64,000 bases of DNA from Patescibacterium sp964487795 (GCA_964487795.1 CAZASI010000002.1:288969-352968); one strand, 5' to 3'; positions 47,477-57,174 are shown, numbered from the stretch's first letter. Notes: generated from the letters alone by a model not told the origin. Program-made: numbers and translations.

Positions 47477-48847
47477 CTACTTCTTCAAAACCTTAGTCTT
47501 GCCTTCTGGCCCATCTTCAACAATATATCCCTTCTCCTCAATTTCTTTTCTAATCCGGTCTGAAGTATCAAAATCTTTCATTGCTCTCGCGCCGTCTCGC
47601 GCGCTCATTAATTCTATAATCTCTGCAGGTAATGTCTCACCAATCAGTTCTAATCCGAGAACTGTATCAAAGTCTTTTATTGTTGCGAGTTTAATTGTCG
47701 GGCTTAGATCAGACTTTAATAAGCTCTGAACTATTGCAATTGCTTGCGGCATATTTAAATCGTCGTTTATTGCTTCAAGAAAGGTTTTTTTAGTTTCTTC
47801 GTCGACTTCAGTTAGTTCAGAACCTAATTCAGAAATTGCCCGACGAAGATTTACTAAAGCCGCATTGGCTTGCTCCAAAGCTTCGCTCTTATAATTAATA
47901 GCTTTGCGATAATGGGTCAAAAAACACATATATCTAAAAGCCAAAGGATCTATATGCTTCTTAATAGTTTCTGCTTCAAGCGTTAAGAAATTGCCCGTGC
48001 TTTTCGCCATCTTCTCCCCTTCTCCTAAATTCAAAAATTCGCCGTGCAACCAATAATTAAAAAACTTTTTACCGGTCGCGGCTTCAGATTGAGCTATCTC
48101 ATTAGTGTGGTGAATATTAATATGGTCAACGGCGCCGCAATGAATATCAAGATGATCTTTCAAAAAATGCAAACTCATTGCCGAGCACTCGATATGCCAA
48201 CCAGGAAAACCCGTTCCCCAAGGCGAATCCCATTCCATTTCACGCTTAGCTCCTTCTGGACTGAACTTCCATAAAGCAAAATCAGTTGGATTTTTCTTTT
48301 CTTCATTTTTCTCAATACGCGCGCCTTCTTTAAGTTCGTCTAATTTTAAATGACTTAGTTTATTATATTCGCCGAATTTGCTCGTATCAAAATAAACACC
48401 GTCAGAAGTAACATAGACAAAACCTTTTTCTTCTAAGGTTTTAATCAAATCAATCTGCTCTTGTATAAAATCCGTTGCCTTGCACCAAGTATTAGGTTCT
48501 ATAATATGTAAACTAACTAAATCTTTTTTAAAGGCTTGTAAATAAAAATCAGCAATTTCATGTGCGGTTTTGCCTTCCCTCTTGGCACCAAGTTCAAGCT
48601 TATCTTCGCCCATATCGCGATCGCCTGTTAAATGCCCAACATCGGTAATGTTCATCACATGGCTAACACTGAATTTGTTGTATAGCAAAACACGCTTCAA
48701 AATATCTTCAAACACATAGGTACGCAAGTTACCGATATGTTGAAAATTATATACGGTCGGACCGCAGGTATATAAACCAACCGGATCGCCGATTGGCTTA
48801 AATTCTTCTTTGGTGCGTGATAAGCTATTGAATAAAACTAAGTTCAT
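47477..48847 (-). CDS. cysS: cysteinyl-tRNA synthetase
   Basis: 456 aa from ATG 48847. HIGH-type motif in FQHIGNLRTYVFED, Zn/Cys-recognition residues around GWHIECSAMSLHF, KMSKS-type motif EKMAKSTGNF and the DALR-like C-terminal helices. It charges tRNA-Cys. The -10 box TACAAT ends 6 nt before the ATG, predicting a leaderless mRNA; the open frame upstream to 48874 lies over the promoter and is not coding. Confidence 0.97.
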   Translation of the reverse strand: MNLVLFNSLSRTKEEFKPIGDPVGLYTCGPTVYNFQHIGNLRTYVFEDILKRVLLYNKFSVSHVMNITDVGHLTGDRDMGEDKLELGAKREGKTAHEIADFYLQAFKKDLVSLHIIEPNTWCKATDFIQEQIDLIKTLEEKGFVYVTSDGVYFDTSKFGEYNKLSHLKLDELKEGARIEKNEEKKNPTDFALWKFSPEGAKREMEWDSPWGTGFPGWHIECSAMSLHFLKDHLDIHCGAVDHINIHHTNEIAQSEAATGKKFFNYWLHGEFLNLGEGEKMAKSTGNFLTLEAETIKKHIDPLAFRYMCFLTHYRKAINYKSEALEQANAALVNLRRAISELGSELTEVDEETKKTFLEAINDDLNMPQAIAIVQSLLKSDLSPTIKLATIKDFDTVLGLELIGETLPAEIIELMSARDGARAMKDFDTSDRIRKEIEEKGYIVEDGPEGKTKVLKK

Positions 48848-48853
48848 GTCTTT

Positions 48854-48882
48854 ATTGTAGTGGACTGGGCGCATAAAGGCAA
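48854..48882 (-). promoter_or_regulatory. promoter of cysS
   Basis: Minus strand TTGCCT (48882-48877), 17-nt spacer, TACAAT (48859-48854), ATG at 48847. Divergent from the promoter at 48885. Confidence 0.65.
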
Positions 48883-48884
48883 TT

Positions 48885-48913
48885 TTGACATTTTATTCAA
48901 TTCGTAGTAATTT
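48885..48913 (+). promoter_or_regulatory. promoter of membrane protein gene 48951
   Basis: TTGACA (48885-48890), 17-nt spacer, TAATTT (48908-48913). Confidence 0.7.
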
Positions 48914-48950
48914 CAAAGAAATAATTTAGAACTTTAAACGGAGGTGTTCT

Positions 48951-49541
48951 TTGAGTAATTTATTTGAGGAGGCGCGTAAAGACGCGCAAGCAGAAATAGC
49001 CAAACTTAGTGATAGGCAAAAGGCTCTTATGCATACCTGGCATACACTGGGTGGGATAATACTACTTTGGTTCATACCGGGAGTATTTCAGATTGATATA
49101 TGGAACGCGCTACTAGTGAATAAAGAAATGTTGGCAGAATTCAACACTCTCTTTATTTCAACTTTCGTATTGATATTGCTCAGCTCAATAAGCTATGAAA
49201 ATGGCTTAGAGCTTGGATCCTTTACACTTCGTACTGCGTATCTGATTTGGGCATGCTGCTTTGCACTCATGTTTAGCGGTCATATCGGGGCCAGCCAGCT
49301 TGTTATTCTAGGTTTTGTTATTATTTTTAAACGAGCTTGGATGTTGGTCTCGTTCATATTTACCATCTGGTGGATGATTGTATTTTATACGATAAACAGA
49401 TCGCTAAGCGATAATCCCGTATTGGCATTCATCTGCGGAGTTCTTGAAGGATTTGCCGCTATGCTTATTATGAACGGACTCATCAGTATTATAAGCACTA
49501 AAAAACGGCGCCTTGAGAATAAGCAATTGAATGAGGAATAA
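48951..49541 (+). CDS. multi-pass membrane protein, TTG start
   Basis: A 196-aa protein with four or five transmembrane segments (about 28-45, 62-80, 88-108, 115-145, 155-175) and charged ends. No family recognised. The start is TTG 48951, 5 nt after a perfect GGAGGTG. The leader (GGAGGTGTTCTTTG) is nearly the same as that of the 19194 gene, also a small membrane protein. Own promoter and terminator. Confidence 0.75.
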   Translation: MSNLFEEARKDAQAEIAKLSDRQKALMHTWHTLGGIILLWFIPGVFQIDIWNALLVNKEMLAEFNTLFISTFVLILLSSISYENGLELGSFTLRTAYLIWACCFALMFSGHIGASQLVILGFVIIFKRAWMLVSFIFTIWWMIVFYTINRSLSDNPVLAFICGVLEGFAAMLIMNGLISIISTKKRRLENKQLNEE

Positions 49542-49557
49542 AAGATGCTCCTTTAAT

Positions 49558-49591
49558 AAAAAACCTGAAAGCTTAGCTTTCAGGTTTTTTT
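49558..49591. terminator. bidirectional intrinsic terminator
   Basis: A 15-bp perfect stem (49558-49572 with 49576-49590), 3-nt loop, T-run; it ends both the 48951 gene (plus) and tRNA-Thr (minus). Confidence 0.93.
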
Positions 49592-49596
49592 AGTTG

Positions 49597-49669
49597 AGCC
49601 ACCTCAGGGGTTCGGACCCTGGACCTACGGTTTACAAAACCGTTGCTCTACCAGCTGAGCTAAGGTGGC
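49597..49669 (-). tRNA. tRNA-Thr (UGU)
   Basis: 73 nt, complete cloverleaf: acceptor GCCACCT/AGGTGGC, D-stem GCTC/GAGC, anticodon stem ACGGT/ACCGT with loop TTTGTAA (anticodon UGU), T-arm CAGGG/CCCTG. No CCA encoded. Confidence 0.97.
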
Positions 49670-49677
49670 GCTCATAG

Positions 49678-49706
49678 AGAATAACTAAAAATAAAATAAA
49701 AATCAA
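49678..49706 (-). promoter_or_regulatory. promoter of tRNA-Thr
   Basis: Minus strand TTGATT (49706-49701), 17-nt spacer, TATTCT (49683-49678). Shares CTTGATT at the -35 with the tRNA-Lys and tRNA-Arg promoters. Confidence 0.7.
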
Positions 49707-49712
49707 GTCCGG

Positions 49713-52700
49713 CTATTTAAAAACGCCAATTTCAATTTTATTTAAATTTTCATTAGTGATTCCGAGGGACAATTTTTTGAACACATCAAGCACCGTAAAT
49801 ACCGTAATAAGATGACGCTTACCACTCGTATCAACATACCAAGTGAAGCCCATCTTTTCAACTTGTAATAAGATCCTGCCTTTTAATCTATTGGCCAAAG
49901 CTGTAATTCGAGAGGTAGAAGGAGCTACCGGAACCTGAGCTAAGTTTGCATCAGTTATGCCAAGAGCGAAACGACGGAAAATGGTTAATGCATTATCCAA
50001 CCTTACGTGATATCGCTTACCACTCACTGGATCAAGATACCAAATTTTTCCGCGATCTTCAACCGCAAGAAGTAACCTTCCTTTAAGACGCTCGGTTAAA
50101 GCCGGATCAATTTTTTGTGATGCAGGTGTTTCAGTCTCAACTTCAGTCTCAGTACCCGGATTAGGAATCTCAGGAGTGGCTGGATCAAGCGGGGTTGATG
50201 GGGTTTGTGGTGTAGTAGATGATACTGATCCTCCCCCGCCCGTACTTAATGATTCATTCAATACATTACTCAGAGAATTATTTGAAAGGTTAATCAACGA
50301 AATAAGATTATCTTGATAACGCGCATAATATAAAAAGTTCCCCGAACTACTCATTCCCATCGGAGAATGTCCCGCAACAATAATCGCCGTTTCTAAATTA
50401 GTACTTGGATTAATTGACCAAATAGTTCCGCCGTCAAGCGCGGAGACATATAAGGTATTATTCGCAAGAATAATATCACGAGGTCCACCGCTCACAGAGA
50501 TTGTTGCTTCAAGTGCTTTTGAGTCAGCATCAATTACTGATACCGTATTATTTATATAATTTGTAAGATACAAATTATTATTATATATAGCAATGCCATA
50601 ATTACCGGCGCTCCCGACGGGCTGTAAAATTGTATCGCTCACAGTGTCGGTCAAAGTATTAATAACCGAAATAAAATTACCACCAACAACATTCTGATCA
50701 CCGTAATTAGCAACATACAATTTTGTTCCCAGCGTTTCTAAACCACGCGGCGCCAAACCGACCGCTATAGTCGTTGTTACGGTATTTGTTCCGGTATTAA
50801 TAACAGAAAGAGAGTTAGATCCGTTATTAGAGACATACAATTTTGAGTCAGCCAGCTTAAGATGGCTTGGACGAGTACCCACTGAAACAGTTGAACTTAC
50901 AGTATTGGTGATTGCATCAATTACTGAAACTGTATTTGAGCCGCTATTCGCGACATACACTTTAGGCGCTCCTGCAATATACGCAGCGGTAATTCCCGTT
51001 GGACCGGAACCGACCGTAAGCGTCGCCTGAGTAAAGCCATCACTTTTACGAATAACCGAAACTGTATTATCTGTTTTATTGCTAACATACAAATATTCAA
51101 CACCAGCTACTGTAATCGCAGGTGATATATACTGCGGTTGTTGACCCGTTGTCATAGTCGCGTAGCTCCCGACAGTAATATTTTTCACATCGCCAATATT
51201 TCTTACAATTGAGATGTTTTCAGCATCAGAAGCTGCAATTGATGAATTCAAACTATAACTTGTTCTTGAGTGAGCCTCAAGGTCACTAATCGATGCCGAT
51301 GTAATCGCCGTAACGCTTAAGTCCGGTGTTGATTCACCTCCTGCGACCGTATATGTTCCTGATAAAGTGCCCGCGCTAACAGAATCTAAAACAACCGATG
51401 CGCCAGTGTTTAAACTAACGGTCATTGTTGAGCCAGCCTGGAGAGCACGTGCAAAATGAGCAGTGATGGCAATCGTCTGTCCTGCGCTATAAGTACCATT
51501 CGACGATGAAGAGCTGAAAGAAACCAGATTTGGCAGTTGACTCACTAATGCTTTTAAGTTACTTATGGTCATGGCAGCAGATGATTGGTTAGATATGTAC
51601 ACCGTAGAACCAATATTGGTAAAATCATTTGTATTTGCTGAAACAATGCTGGTAATAACAGAATCAGTTATTGGATTAATAATCGTAACGGTGCCGCCGT
51701 TAAAATTTCCCACCAATAAAAGACCGTCAATTAAGGCAGAGGGGTTTGCAAAGGCGCCTGTTGGAATTGTTCCTGTGATAGTATCAGTAGTACTGTCCAC
51801 GATAACGACTTGACCATTTGCGCTGTCAGTGACATACAGTTTATTCTTAAAAACCGTGATTGAACGTAAATTACTTCCTGTTGAAGTTATTGTTGAAATA
51901 ACGGTATCTGTTGCAATGTCGATAACTTTAATGGTGGCAGCGCTCACATTAACAACATAAAGCTTTGATCCTATTCTTGCTATACTTTGCGGCGTAGAAC
52001 CAACACTGATCGTAGAACTGACAGTATCAGTTAGGGTGTCAATGACGGATACAGAGCTGCCACTATAATTAGGCACATACAATTTAGTCCCCACTAATAC
52101 CGGATTTCGAGCTCCTGAACCGACACCAATAGTAGCGACTACTGTATCTGTGAGCGTGTTAATTACTGAAACAGAAGAGCTGCCGGCGTTGGCAACATAT
52201 AATTTATTACCAACTAATACCGCTCCAAAAGGAGAGCTACCAACTATTATCGTTGAACTAACCGTATTGGTCAAAGTATTAATAACCGAAACCCTATTTG
52301 AACCCCGATTTAATACATATAGTTTTGTTCCCGAAAGTGTAAGATCCGCAGGTGAATTTACCACATTAATAAATCCAGTAGTGCTGAGTGTTAACGCGTC
52401 TACAATCGCGACCGAAGAAGAAGTCGCTACATACACAGTATTTCCTACTGTAATCATATCTCCAGTTGTTCCCCCACCTATAGTAATAGAGGAAGTTATT
52501 GTTGTGGCTCGATCATTCAACGCTGCGGCTTCTGCGTTGGGCGCCATACGAACCGGATTTGTTCCAGGCGTATAATCAAAAGTTATCACATCATTAATAC
52601 TGGCATTCTCCGAAAGATTAAGCGTCAGCACTACTGTGCTGCCCGTAACCGAAACAGTGGAAACAGAAACCGAAATACCATTTACTAAAACAGAATAATC

Positions 52701-54332
52701 GCTCACGGCAGGCACAGAACCAGTATCAAGAGTGCGATTATATGTTAGAGTTATTTTTTTTGCTTTCACCGTAGCCAAACTTAGAACCGGGGTCGGAAAA
52801 ACAAATGAACCACCATTTAGAGTTGTAAAAGTTGTTGTTCCGTTAAAGGTGGCATCTGTTAAATTTACTTCCGCTCCGTCAGCCAATACTGTCCACGGGC
52901 TATTGGTAGTAAAATTGCGGGGAGTTACAACGTTAGTAATATAACGACGGGTTTTTGTTCCGCTTACTGTTCCGCCATGACCGGGAATATCCGCAATATC
53001 TTCATTAAAAGTAGCGTCACCGGTGACTGTTCCTCCGGCAAGTTCAGAATTATCATTAAAGGTAGCATCTCCATTAATACTTCCCTCATTTCGAGAACTA
53101 TTATTAAAAGTACCATTAGCAGCTAATGTCCCCCTATTTCTAGAGCTATCATGAAATACTGCATTGCCCTGGATTTCTCCTCCCACAAAACCATCACTGA
53201 AATTTTCAGCAGTGTCATAAAACTCAGCATCACCTTCTACAACGGAATTATTTAGAGAGGCGTCATTGAAAACTGCATTACCTTGAACAATTCCTTGTCC
53301 ACTGTCAAATAAGCCAGAATAAACGTTTGATGAGCTGTCGTTAAAAACGGCATTACCAGTGATGGTTCCTTTATTAGTCGCATTTACATTAAGAGTCGCG
53401 TCACCAGCAAAAATTACCTGATAAAAAACTATTTCGTTACAGCCACCAATAAAAACTTCATCAATAGCAAAATTTGGCGTTCCGCCCGCCTGAACGGTAC
53501 AATCAGAATCAGTCCAATAGTTACCAAGCTCTGTCGGATCGGTATTAACTGCATTATTAAAATAATATGTATTAGGAGCATCAGCACCTATAAAGGAGCC
53601 GCCATTGATAGCTGAAAATGTCGTCGAAACGTCAAAAGTCGCACCCGTAACATCAACTTCAACGCCATCGGCAACCACAGTCCAAGGACCGACCGCTGTA
53701 AAATCTCGGATAGTAACCGTAGCTACTGTATAATATCGAAATTGTGTGCCTTGCACAGTACTTGCGCCGTTCTTGTCACCGTTATTCACACTAGAATCAC
53801 CGTAAAAAGTCGCATCCATCGCAATGTTGGAACCGCCATTAGACGCGTTATCATAAAAGAAAGCGCTACCCTGGATTCCACCACCTCTTGTACTCTGAGA
53901 ATCATCATGAAAGGTAGCGTTACCTATAACGATACCACCGTTCTGTCCGCCGTTTGTAGCGGTGCCAAAAAATTCGGCATTTCCATCAACTTGACCATCA
54001 TTTACAGTACCATCGTAAAAAACGGCGTTGCCCGTTACTTCACCGAAATTACCACTGTTACCACGAAATACTGCATCACCGTCGAAAACAGCACCTACAA
54101 CATTAACGTAATCGACCGCAAAATTAGGTAACTCCAAGGCCGGATCAGTCATTATATCATCATACCAATAATTACCCAGTTCAGCCGGACTTTGATTAAC
54201 GGCATTATTAAAATAATAAACTACCGGATCAGCCCGAACAATAGAAGCTCCGTACACAAAAGCTCCCGCTATAATCAAGAATGATAGCACTATAAATTTC
54301 TTTGTTTTCCAAAAATTCATTTTCTTCTTCAT
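49713..54332 (-). CDS. giant secreted protein: repeat solenoid, YVTN propellers, WYL/GKRY modules
   Basis: 1539 aa. Signal peptide or anchor (about 10-34). Two homologous N-terminal blocks (about 36-255 and 256-505), each opening with YYFNNAVN..PxELGNYW, made of short repeats of the type GNAxFxDxSxN. A SwmB-like domain follows (about 505-605; ITLTYNRTLDTGSVP). Two YVTN/SMP-30-like beta-propellers (about 610-930 and 1040-1340) carry repeats such as GTKLYVANSGSNSVSVINT, separated by an adhesion-type beta domain. After a Pro/Thr/Ser linker come two copies of the C-terminal module (LKGRLLLAVEDRGKIWYLDP; LKGRILLQVEKMGFTWYVDT). Likely a surface adhesin or stalk-like structural protein. Confidence 0.88.
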   Translation of the reverse strand: MKKKMNFWKTKKFIVLSFLIIAGAFVYGASIVRADPVVYYFNNAVNQSPAELGNYWYDDIMTDPALELPNFAVDYVNVVGAVFDGDAVFRGNSGNFGEVTGNAVFYDGTVNDGQVDGNAEFFGTATNGGQNGGIVIGNATFHDDSQSTRGGGIQGSAFFYDNASNGGSNIAMDATFYGDSSVNNGDKNGASTVQGTQFRYYTVATVTIRDFTAVGPWTVVADGVEVDVTGATFDVSTTFSAINGGSFIGADAPNTYYFNNAVNTDPTELGNYWTDSDCTVQAGGTPNFAIDEVFIGGCNEIVFYQVIFAGDATLNVNATNKGTITGNAVFNDSSSNVYSGLFDSGQGIVQGNAVFNDASLNNSVVEGDAEFYDTAENFSDGFVGGEIQGNAVFHDSSRNRGTLAANGTFNNSSRNEGSINGDATFNDNSELAGGTVTGDATFNEDIADIPGHGGTVSGTKTRRYITNVVTPRNFTTNSPWTVLADGAEVNLTDATFNGTTTFTTLNGGSFVFPTPVLSLATVKAKKITLTYNRTLDTGSVPAVSDYSVLVNGISVSVSTVSVTGSTVVLTLNLSENASINDVITFDYTPGTNPVRMAPNAEAAALNDRATTITSSITIGGGTTGDMITVGNTVYVATSSSVAIVDALTLSTTGFINVVNSPADLTLSGTKLYVLNRGSNRVSVINTLTNTVSSTIIVGSSPFGAVLVGNKLYVANAGSSSVSVINTLTDTVVATIGVGSGARNPVLVGTKLYVPNYSGSSVSVIDTLTDTVSSTISVGSTPQSIARIGSKLYVVNVSAATIKVIDIATDTVISTITSTGSNLRSITVFKNKLYVTDSANGQVVIVDSTTDTITGTIPTGAFANPSALIDGLLLVGNFNGGTVTIINPITDSVITSIVSANTNDFTNIGSTVYISNQSSAAMTISNLKALVSQLPNLVSFSSSSSNGTYSAGQTIAITAHFARALQAGSTMTVSLNTGASVVLDSVSAGTLSGTYTVAGGESTPDLSVTAITSASISDLEAHSRTSYSLNSSIAASDAENISIVRNIGDVKNITVGSYATMTTGQQPQYISPAITVAGVEYLYVSNKTDNTVSVIRKSDGFTQATLTVGSGPTGITAAYIAGAPKVYVANSGSNTVSVIDAITNTVSSTVSVGTRPSHLKLADSKLYVSNNGSNSLSVINTGTNTVTTTIAVGLAPRGLETLGTKLYVANYGDQNVVGGNFISVINTLTDTVSDTILQPVGSAGNYGIAIYNNNLYLTNYINNTVSVIDADSKALEATISVSGGPRDIILANNTLYVSALDGGTIWSINPSTNLETAIIVAGHSPMGMSSSGNFLYYARYQDNLISLINLSNNSLSNVLNESLSTGGGGSVSSTTPQTPSTPLDPATPEIPNPGTETEVETETPASQKIDPALTERLKGRLLLAVEDRGKIWYLDPVSGKRYHVRLDNALTIFRRFALGITDANLAQVPVAPSTSRITALANRLKGRILLQVEKMGFTWYVDTSGKRHLITVFTVLDVFKKLSLGITNENLNKIEIGVFK

Positions 54333-54341
54333 CTGTTAATC

Positions 54342-56975
54342 TTAACGTTTAGCGCCTGAATAGGCAATCGCTCGAACTATATTCCAAGCCTCCGCTGTTC
54401 GAGGAGAGATTCCGTAAACCCAGCGATAGCTCTTAATCGCGGCTTCTTCACTTTTAATATTGCGCTGCGACGGCAATAAACCATAACTTATAACCATTAT
54501 AGCATTTTCATCCACCGCTTTCTTCAAATCCGGGGCTCGTCCGTATATTTTTTGAAATTGTATGCGTGCATTATTTTCAGCCAGAGTATTGCGCTCGTTC
54601 GGCCAACGACCCTGAGAAATTTTCAAGAGATCTGACCATTGATTAGTTATATTTGGCATTTTCTTGAAAGCCTGAAAATATGAATTTAAAACTCCGGCTC
54701 TCTCTCCTTCGCCTAAGACCGAGGTTGTACTTAAATCATAACTTATAAAACGGATAATCTTAGCTTTCGTTTCAATATTCACCCTTTTATCAAGTTCAAT
54801 AATATTTTTATATTTACTTAAAATCTTTAGCTCTTTTTCAGTATCAGAAATTCCAAAATTATTGGTTTCAATATTTTTTATATCATTTGAAATTGCCAAT
54901 AAGACATCTTGCCCGGCTGAAGATCCATTGGATTGATTATTATTTTGACTACCGGTGCAATATCTGCGAGTCGCTGCTTGTTGTATCAATGTCACAGTGC
55001 AGGCAACAGGCTCTACACTGACAATAGAACGATACTGAGTATTATCAATACAATCGCTGGCCCATTCTCCATAGTTAATACTTGTACAATATCCATACGA
55101 AGATGATCCTCCGCCACCAGAGCTTCCTCCTCCACCGCCGCCTCCACCACCTCCGGAAGACTGGCTCAAGGTTACTATTGTTCTTGAATCACTTTGAATT
55201 AATGAGTAGTTAAAAGATGTGTCTTGCGCAAAAATAGCATAATAATAACTTGTACCGTTCGTAAGGCCCACATCAAGAAATGTAGTAGCAAGCCCGACAT
55301 ATTGTTGCGAACCGTCGCTTGTATCAGCCGGATATGATCCGACTTTTCGCATCACAATAACACGTGATAAATCGCCATCATTTGGGTTTGTCCAGTGTAA
55401 GTTAGCTAAACCGGTCCCGCTAACAACACCAATATCCGTCACTGAGCCAGGAATAACATTATCTCGTGGATAGGTTGAAGCTTTTGAATCCAGGGCTATA
55501 GCTGAGTAATTGGTAGATGTATCGTACGCAAAAGCTGCATAATAGTAAGTGACACCATTAGATAAACCAGTGTTAAGATATGATGTTCCAGCGCCGTCAT
55601 ACACTTGTGTCCCGTCCGCTACTGTTGTTGGGTATGAACCTAGTTTACGAATAACTTTTACTCCGACAAAATCAAGATCATTAGGATTGGTCCAACTCAG
55701 TTGAATTGCGGCATCCTGACCAACCGCAGTAAAGCCCGAAACTGAGGAAGGATCAATATTATCACCAATAATCATAAGCGGATCACCGAGCACTGTTTGT
55801 ACATAACCCATTTTCGGCATACTCATATATGCCGCTTCAACCCAAGGATAGCCAATTGCGTAACCGGGCATCCAAATCTCTTCACGCGATAGTGAGGATG
55901 TATAAGGTTCATATACGTTTCCGATTCCCCCGCTGCCTCCAATAGATATCCATTCTCCAATCTGTCCGTGATAATGCTGATCGGCATTTTGAAAGCCCCA
56001 CGCATTAAATGATTCCCAGGTCGACATAACAGCGCCGTTCAGTAAATCAAAATCAAGGTGGTTAACATTAACCGGATTATTAGAAACATATCCATCACCC
56101 AAGTTATCTAAATAACCAAATGATGAATAACCCATAATCGGATTAACACTTGTTGTTATATAAGTCGAACCCGGATACGGATCATACAAAACATTTTTAT
56201 TAAAGCTAAGTAATTTAGTTCTCGCCGACGAGTAGCCTGCGTAGTTCATAGTTGCCGATGAATCAAGTACCCAATACCCCGTACTCGACATATCAGCGGC
56301 GACGCCGCGGTCAATCATACCGAGAGCGTCACTTAAAGTATACGCATCTAAACGCGAAACCAAATAACGCAAAGTAAACCCGGCGGTACTAAAATAATTT
56401 AATTTGAAATGATTGTCTCCGACTAAATTCGGGTCAGTGTTATAGTAAGCGTTTGTGCGTCGAGTTGTTGATTTAAAATCTTGAAATAATAAACTGATGG
56501 CCGCATCGACTGAAGCAAAGTTTACCGGGCAAAAAGGCTGACAACCCGGATCTCCCCAAGGATCATGAAATCCTTCATCTCCCATAATTTTTAATGGCAC
56601 TCCTTTAACTGTAACAATAATTTTTATGACATCATCAAGATTATTGGTTGTTAAGTAAGTTTCAAGCGGGGCCTTAATTAACGTATTATATTGTTCCCAG
56701 GTAACTTCTTCAGTAAGAGGCATGGCGAAAGATGTAACCGTAACACCCGGACGTTCTGATTGATAATACTCGGCAATCTGTCGGCTGTCCTGCATAAGAT
56801 TGGCGTCGCTGTCGGTGACATATGATGAATTATAAATAACCAAAACTTCGCTTTCGGTAGGGGCCGCTTGATCAGTACTTGCTTTTACATTTTTCAAAGG
56901 AAAACATAGCAAAACAACCGCTATTATCAAAGCGGCACATTGCAAAAACTGGCCTGTATAAGGGGCTTGTTTCAT
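54342..56975 (-). CDS. TIGR03790-family secreted protein with fibronectin III domains
   Basis: 877 aa. Signal peptide (about 12-33). The TIGR03790 domain spans about 40-400: EVLVIYNSSYVTDSDANLMQ, IKIIVTVKGVPLKI, and DPYPGSTYITTSVNPIMGYS. Two fibronectin type III domains follow (about 410-505 and 510-600; VTYYYAAFAYDTSTNYSAIA), then a Gly/Ser linker and a C-terminal module (about 690-877) with IYGRAPDLKKAVDENAIMVI and RNIKSEEAAIKSYRWVYGIS. The module resembles other CPR surface proteins' ends. Its function is not known. It starts 9 nt upstream of the giant 1539-aa gene and probably forms an operon with it. Confidence 0.85.
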   Translation of the reverse strand: MKQAPYTGQFLQCAALIIAVVLLCFPLKNVKASTDQAAPTESEVLVIYNSSYVTDSDANLMQDSRQIAEYYQSERPGVTVTSFAMPLTEEVTWEQYNTLIKAPLETYLTTNNLDDVIKIIVTVKGVPLKIMGDEGFHDPWGDPGCQPFCPVNFASVDAAISLLFQDFKSTTRRTNAYYNTDPNLVGDNHFKLNYFSTAGFTLRYLVSRLDAYTLSDALGMIDRGVAADMSSTGYWVLDSSATMNYAGYSSARTKLLSFNKNVLYDPYPGSTYITTSVNPIMGYSSFGYLDNLGDGYVSNNPVNVNHLDFDLLNGAVMSTWESFNAWGFQNADQHYHGQIGEWISIGGSGGIGNVYEPYTSSLSREEIWMPGYAIGYPWVEAAYMSMPKMGYVQTVLGDPLMIIGDNIDPSSVSGFTAVGQDAAIQLSWTNPNDLDFVGVKVIRKLGSYPTTVADGTQVYDGAGTSYLNTGLSNGVTYYYAAFAYDTSTNYSAIALDSKASTYPRDNVIPGSVTDIGVVSGTGLANLHWTNPNDGDLSRVIVMRKVGSYPADTSDGSQQYVGLATTFLDVGLTNGTSYYYAIFAQDTSFNYSLIQSDSRTIVTLSQSSGGGGGGGGGGSSGGGGSSSYGYCTSINYGEWASDCIDNTQYRSIVSVEPVACTVTLIQQAATRRYCTGSQNNNQSNGSSAGQDVLLAISNDIKNIETNNFGISDTEKELKILSKYKNIIELDKRVNIETKAKIIRFISYDLSTTSVLGEGERAGVLNSYFQAFKKMPNITNQWSDLLKISQGRWPNERNTLAENNARIQFQKIYGRAPDLKKAVDENAIMVISYGLLPSQRNIKSEEAAIKSYRWVYGISPRTAEAWNIVRAIAYSGAKR

Positions 56976-57123
56976 ACCTTCAGTATAGCAGTTAAAAGAC
57001 TAGTTTCAAGCCTTTCAAGACCAATTGACAGAATCTCATATTTATACTAATTTGAAGATACGCAGCACATCTACATAATACGTTCTTTCTTATCTCTTAT
57101 GAGATTGCATTTGTTTTACCCCA

Positions 57124-57154
57124 AAAAAGCTGATCATCTAATGATCAGCTTTTT
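57124..57154 (-). terminator. intrinsic terminator after tRNA-Lys
   Basis: A 14-bp perfect stem (57124-57137 with 57141-57154), 3-nt loop, T-rich flanks. The rest of 56976-57123 shows nothing recognisable. Confidence 0.9.
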
Positions 57155-57174
57155 AATTGCCATGACATGATATG

